A DNA stretch of 6,959 nt, from positions 1 to 6,959 of the forward strand of contig JADYZS010000286.1 in the NCBI GenBank assembly GCA_020853075.1, written 5' to 3'. The position numbers and the translations under genes are program-made. Within the stretch, counting starts at the first letter, position 1. Each line of letters starts with the position of its first letter. This document shows, in pieces, positions 5,741-6,959 of this stretch. The DNA is from Anaerolineae bacterium. Its GTDB lineage: Bacteria > Chloroflexota > Anaerolineae > JADYZS01. Below the pieces are notes generated by a model. It was given only the letters and a program-made list of their open reading frames with translations. It was not told the origin of the DNA and ran no database searches.

Positions 5741-6959
5741 TCAATGCCCTGAGCCCGGCGAAGGCTCCCCTCTGAACACGTCGGGATTATCCGCCCCTTC
5801 CACCAGCAGGTAGCCTGCCAATCCCCGCTCCAACCGTGAGAGGGCATGATCTACCAGGATGTAGCGCCCCGGCACGTCCAGTTTGAATTCCACCATCGTG
5901 GCGCCACCGGGCGGGACCAGCGTCGTTTGCACATCGGTCAGCGGGGCAGCCGTCAAGGAGGCCTGGTCATAGACCCGGTCAAAGATCTCGCCGATCACGT
6001 GGAAGGACGAGGTAAAGTTGGGGCCACCCACACCGAAGAAGATGCGCACCGTCTCCCCAACCTTCGCATGGAGGGGATGCTCCGTTGCGAGGGCCAGCGC
6101 CGCGCCATTCAATATGAAGTACTCAGGTGCCTCGGCCAGCAGTTTCTCCACGCTGAATTCCTGATGCCCATGCTGCCCCAGTGGCCCGTTGGTATAGATC
6201 TCACCCTGCATCACGTAGAATTCTCGGTCCACCGGAGCCAGTCCCCCCTCCGGTTCCACCAGAATCAGGCCATACATGCCGTTGGCGACATGGTGAGCCA
6301 CCATCGGCGTCGCACAGTGATAAACGTAGAGGCCGGGATTCAGGGCTTTGAAGGTGAAACTCCGTTCCTGGCCGGGTGGCACTTGCATCACCGCCGCGCC
6401 ACCGCCCGGCCCTGTGACCGCATGAAGGTCAATAGAGTGGATCATCCGGCTATTCGCTGCATTTTTCAGATGTAGTTCCACCGTATCGCCGATGCGGACG
6501 CGCAGGAAGGGGCCTGGCACCTTGCCGCCGAAGGTCCAGAAGTTGTAGGTCGTGCCATCCGCCAGGCGGCCCTCAACTTCAAGCGTCTCCAGGTCCACAC
6601 GCAGGCTTTGCGGCGCGCGTGCACCGACCGGAGACGGCAAATCAGTCGGGTCTCGCACAACACTCTGCCCTTCTGCTGCCGCAGTAACCTCACCTTCCTC
6701 ACCAACCACCAGACGACCCTCCATCCCGGCTTGCCGGTGGCCCAGCACCGTGCAGAAGTACGAGAATTCGCCTTTCTTGTCCGCCCGGAAGACGATGACG
6801 CTACTGGCATCTTTAGTCACCACACGGTCAGAGGTGGCGTTAAAATCGGGGAATGAAACGTCGTGTTCGGCGCCGTCACCGTTGACCAGTGTAACCTGCA
6901 CTACATCGCCCACCTTGACCTGCAAGGTCGGATTCGTCGCGCCATCAATAGCGCCGCCA
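5741..6959 (-). CDS. nirK: Copper-containing nitrite reductase with fused N-terminal cupredoxin domain (5' end cut by window edge)
   Basis: Reduces nitrite to nitric oxide in denitrification, normally outside the cytoplasmic membrane. The frame is open to the right edge; 405 residues are visible, numbered here from the first full codon (6956-6958). Residues 1-85 are a small cupredoxin with type 1 copper ligands H32, C69, H74 and M79 (the C-x4-H-x4-M pattern in CTVLGHRQAGM). About 105-400 is the two-domain NirK core. It has type 1 ligands H174, C215, H223 and M228; type 2 ligands H179, H214 and H371; and the catalytic pair D177 and H320. All are present, so the enzyme should be active. The C215-H223 loop is one residue shorter than in classical Alcaligenes NirK. 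The extra domain may supply electrons to the core (inference). A TTG at 6923-6925 is not the start, because the cupredoxin fold continues upstream. The signal peptide, if any, and the promoter are outside the window. The stop is 17 bases from the next promoter and no separate terminator is visible. Confidence 0.94.
   Translation of the reverse strand, partial: GGAIDGATNPTLQVKVGDVVQVTLVNGDGAEHDVSFPDFNATSDRVVTKDASSVIVFRADKKGEFSYFCTVLGHRQAGMEGRLVVGEEGEVTAAAEGQSVVRDPTDLPSPVGARAPQSLRVDLETLEVEGRLADGTTYNFWTFGGKVPGPFLRVRIGDTVELHLKNAANSRMIHSIDLHAVTGPGGGAAVMQVPPGQERSFTFKALNPGLYVYHCATPMVAHHVANGMYGLILVEPEGGLAPVDREFYVMQGEIYTNGPLGQHGHQEFSVEKLLAEAPEYFILNGAALALATEHPLHAKVGETVRIFFGVGGPNFTSSFHVIGEIFDRVYDQASLTAAPLTDVQTTLVPPGGATMVEFKLDVPGRYILVDHALSRLERGLAGYLLVEGADNPDVFRGEPSPGSGH

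Noticed and set aside
6923..6925. TTG as start codon of the nitrite reductase.
   Set aside because: The eleven codons upstream to the window edge (GGAIDGATNPT) are in frame and belong to the same cupredoxin domain. The real start is outside the window.

Overview
The window reads as ordinary chromosome from a GC-rich bacterium, most plausibly a member of the Chloroflexota (Anaerolineae-like). That assignment is an inference from protein style, not a database result. It rests on the triosephosphate isomerase loop sequence, a copper nitrite reductase with an extra N-terminal cupredoxin domain, the small CxxC protein, and the stand-alone HNH protein. There is no sign of phage, insertion sequence or CRISPR.

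Layout: (1) Positions 1-4510 are a block of minus-strand genes. In transcription order from right to left they are a small CxxC protein (4172-4510), a PHP-domain phosphoesterase overlapping it by 4 bases (3498-4175), a 228-base hairpin-rich gap (3270-3497), tpiA (2502-3269), an M50-type membrane metalloprotease 5 bases later (1741-2496), and a SulP anion transporter (from 1687, running off the left edge). The SulP gene probably has its own promoter and an almost leaderless mRNA. (2) Positions 4510-4620 hold two divergent sigma70-type promoters, one for the CxxC/PHP genes and one for the tRNAs. (3) Positions 4697-4875 carry tRNA-Gln(TTG) and tRNA-His(GTG) on the plus strand, followed by a hairpin and an HNH endonuclease gene (4999-5499). 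(4) Positions 5500-5740 are not empty. They hold a bidirectional terminator and, on the minus strand, a very strong promoter with a compact, highly structured transcript of about 150 nt ending at that terminator. (5) From 5741 to the right edge lies the 3' part of a nirK-type copper nitrite reductase on the minus strand.

How the parts relate: tpiA (glycolysis) and nirK (nitrite to NO) are metabolic genes with no evident functional link to each other. The CxxC protein and the PHP protein are almost certainly translated together. tpiA and the M50 gene are tightly spaced and probably co-transcribed.

The most novel-looking signal is the unannotated small transcription unit at 5536-5723. It has an extended -10 promoter, a perfect Shine-Dalgarno sequence over a 17-codon ORF, an anti-Shine-Dalgarno segment that pairs with it, an interleaved 10-bp helix giving an H-type pseudoknot topology, and a terminator. 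A second candidate is the hairpin cluster upstream of tpiA, where two helices compete for the same bases.
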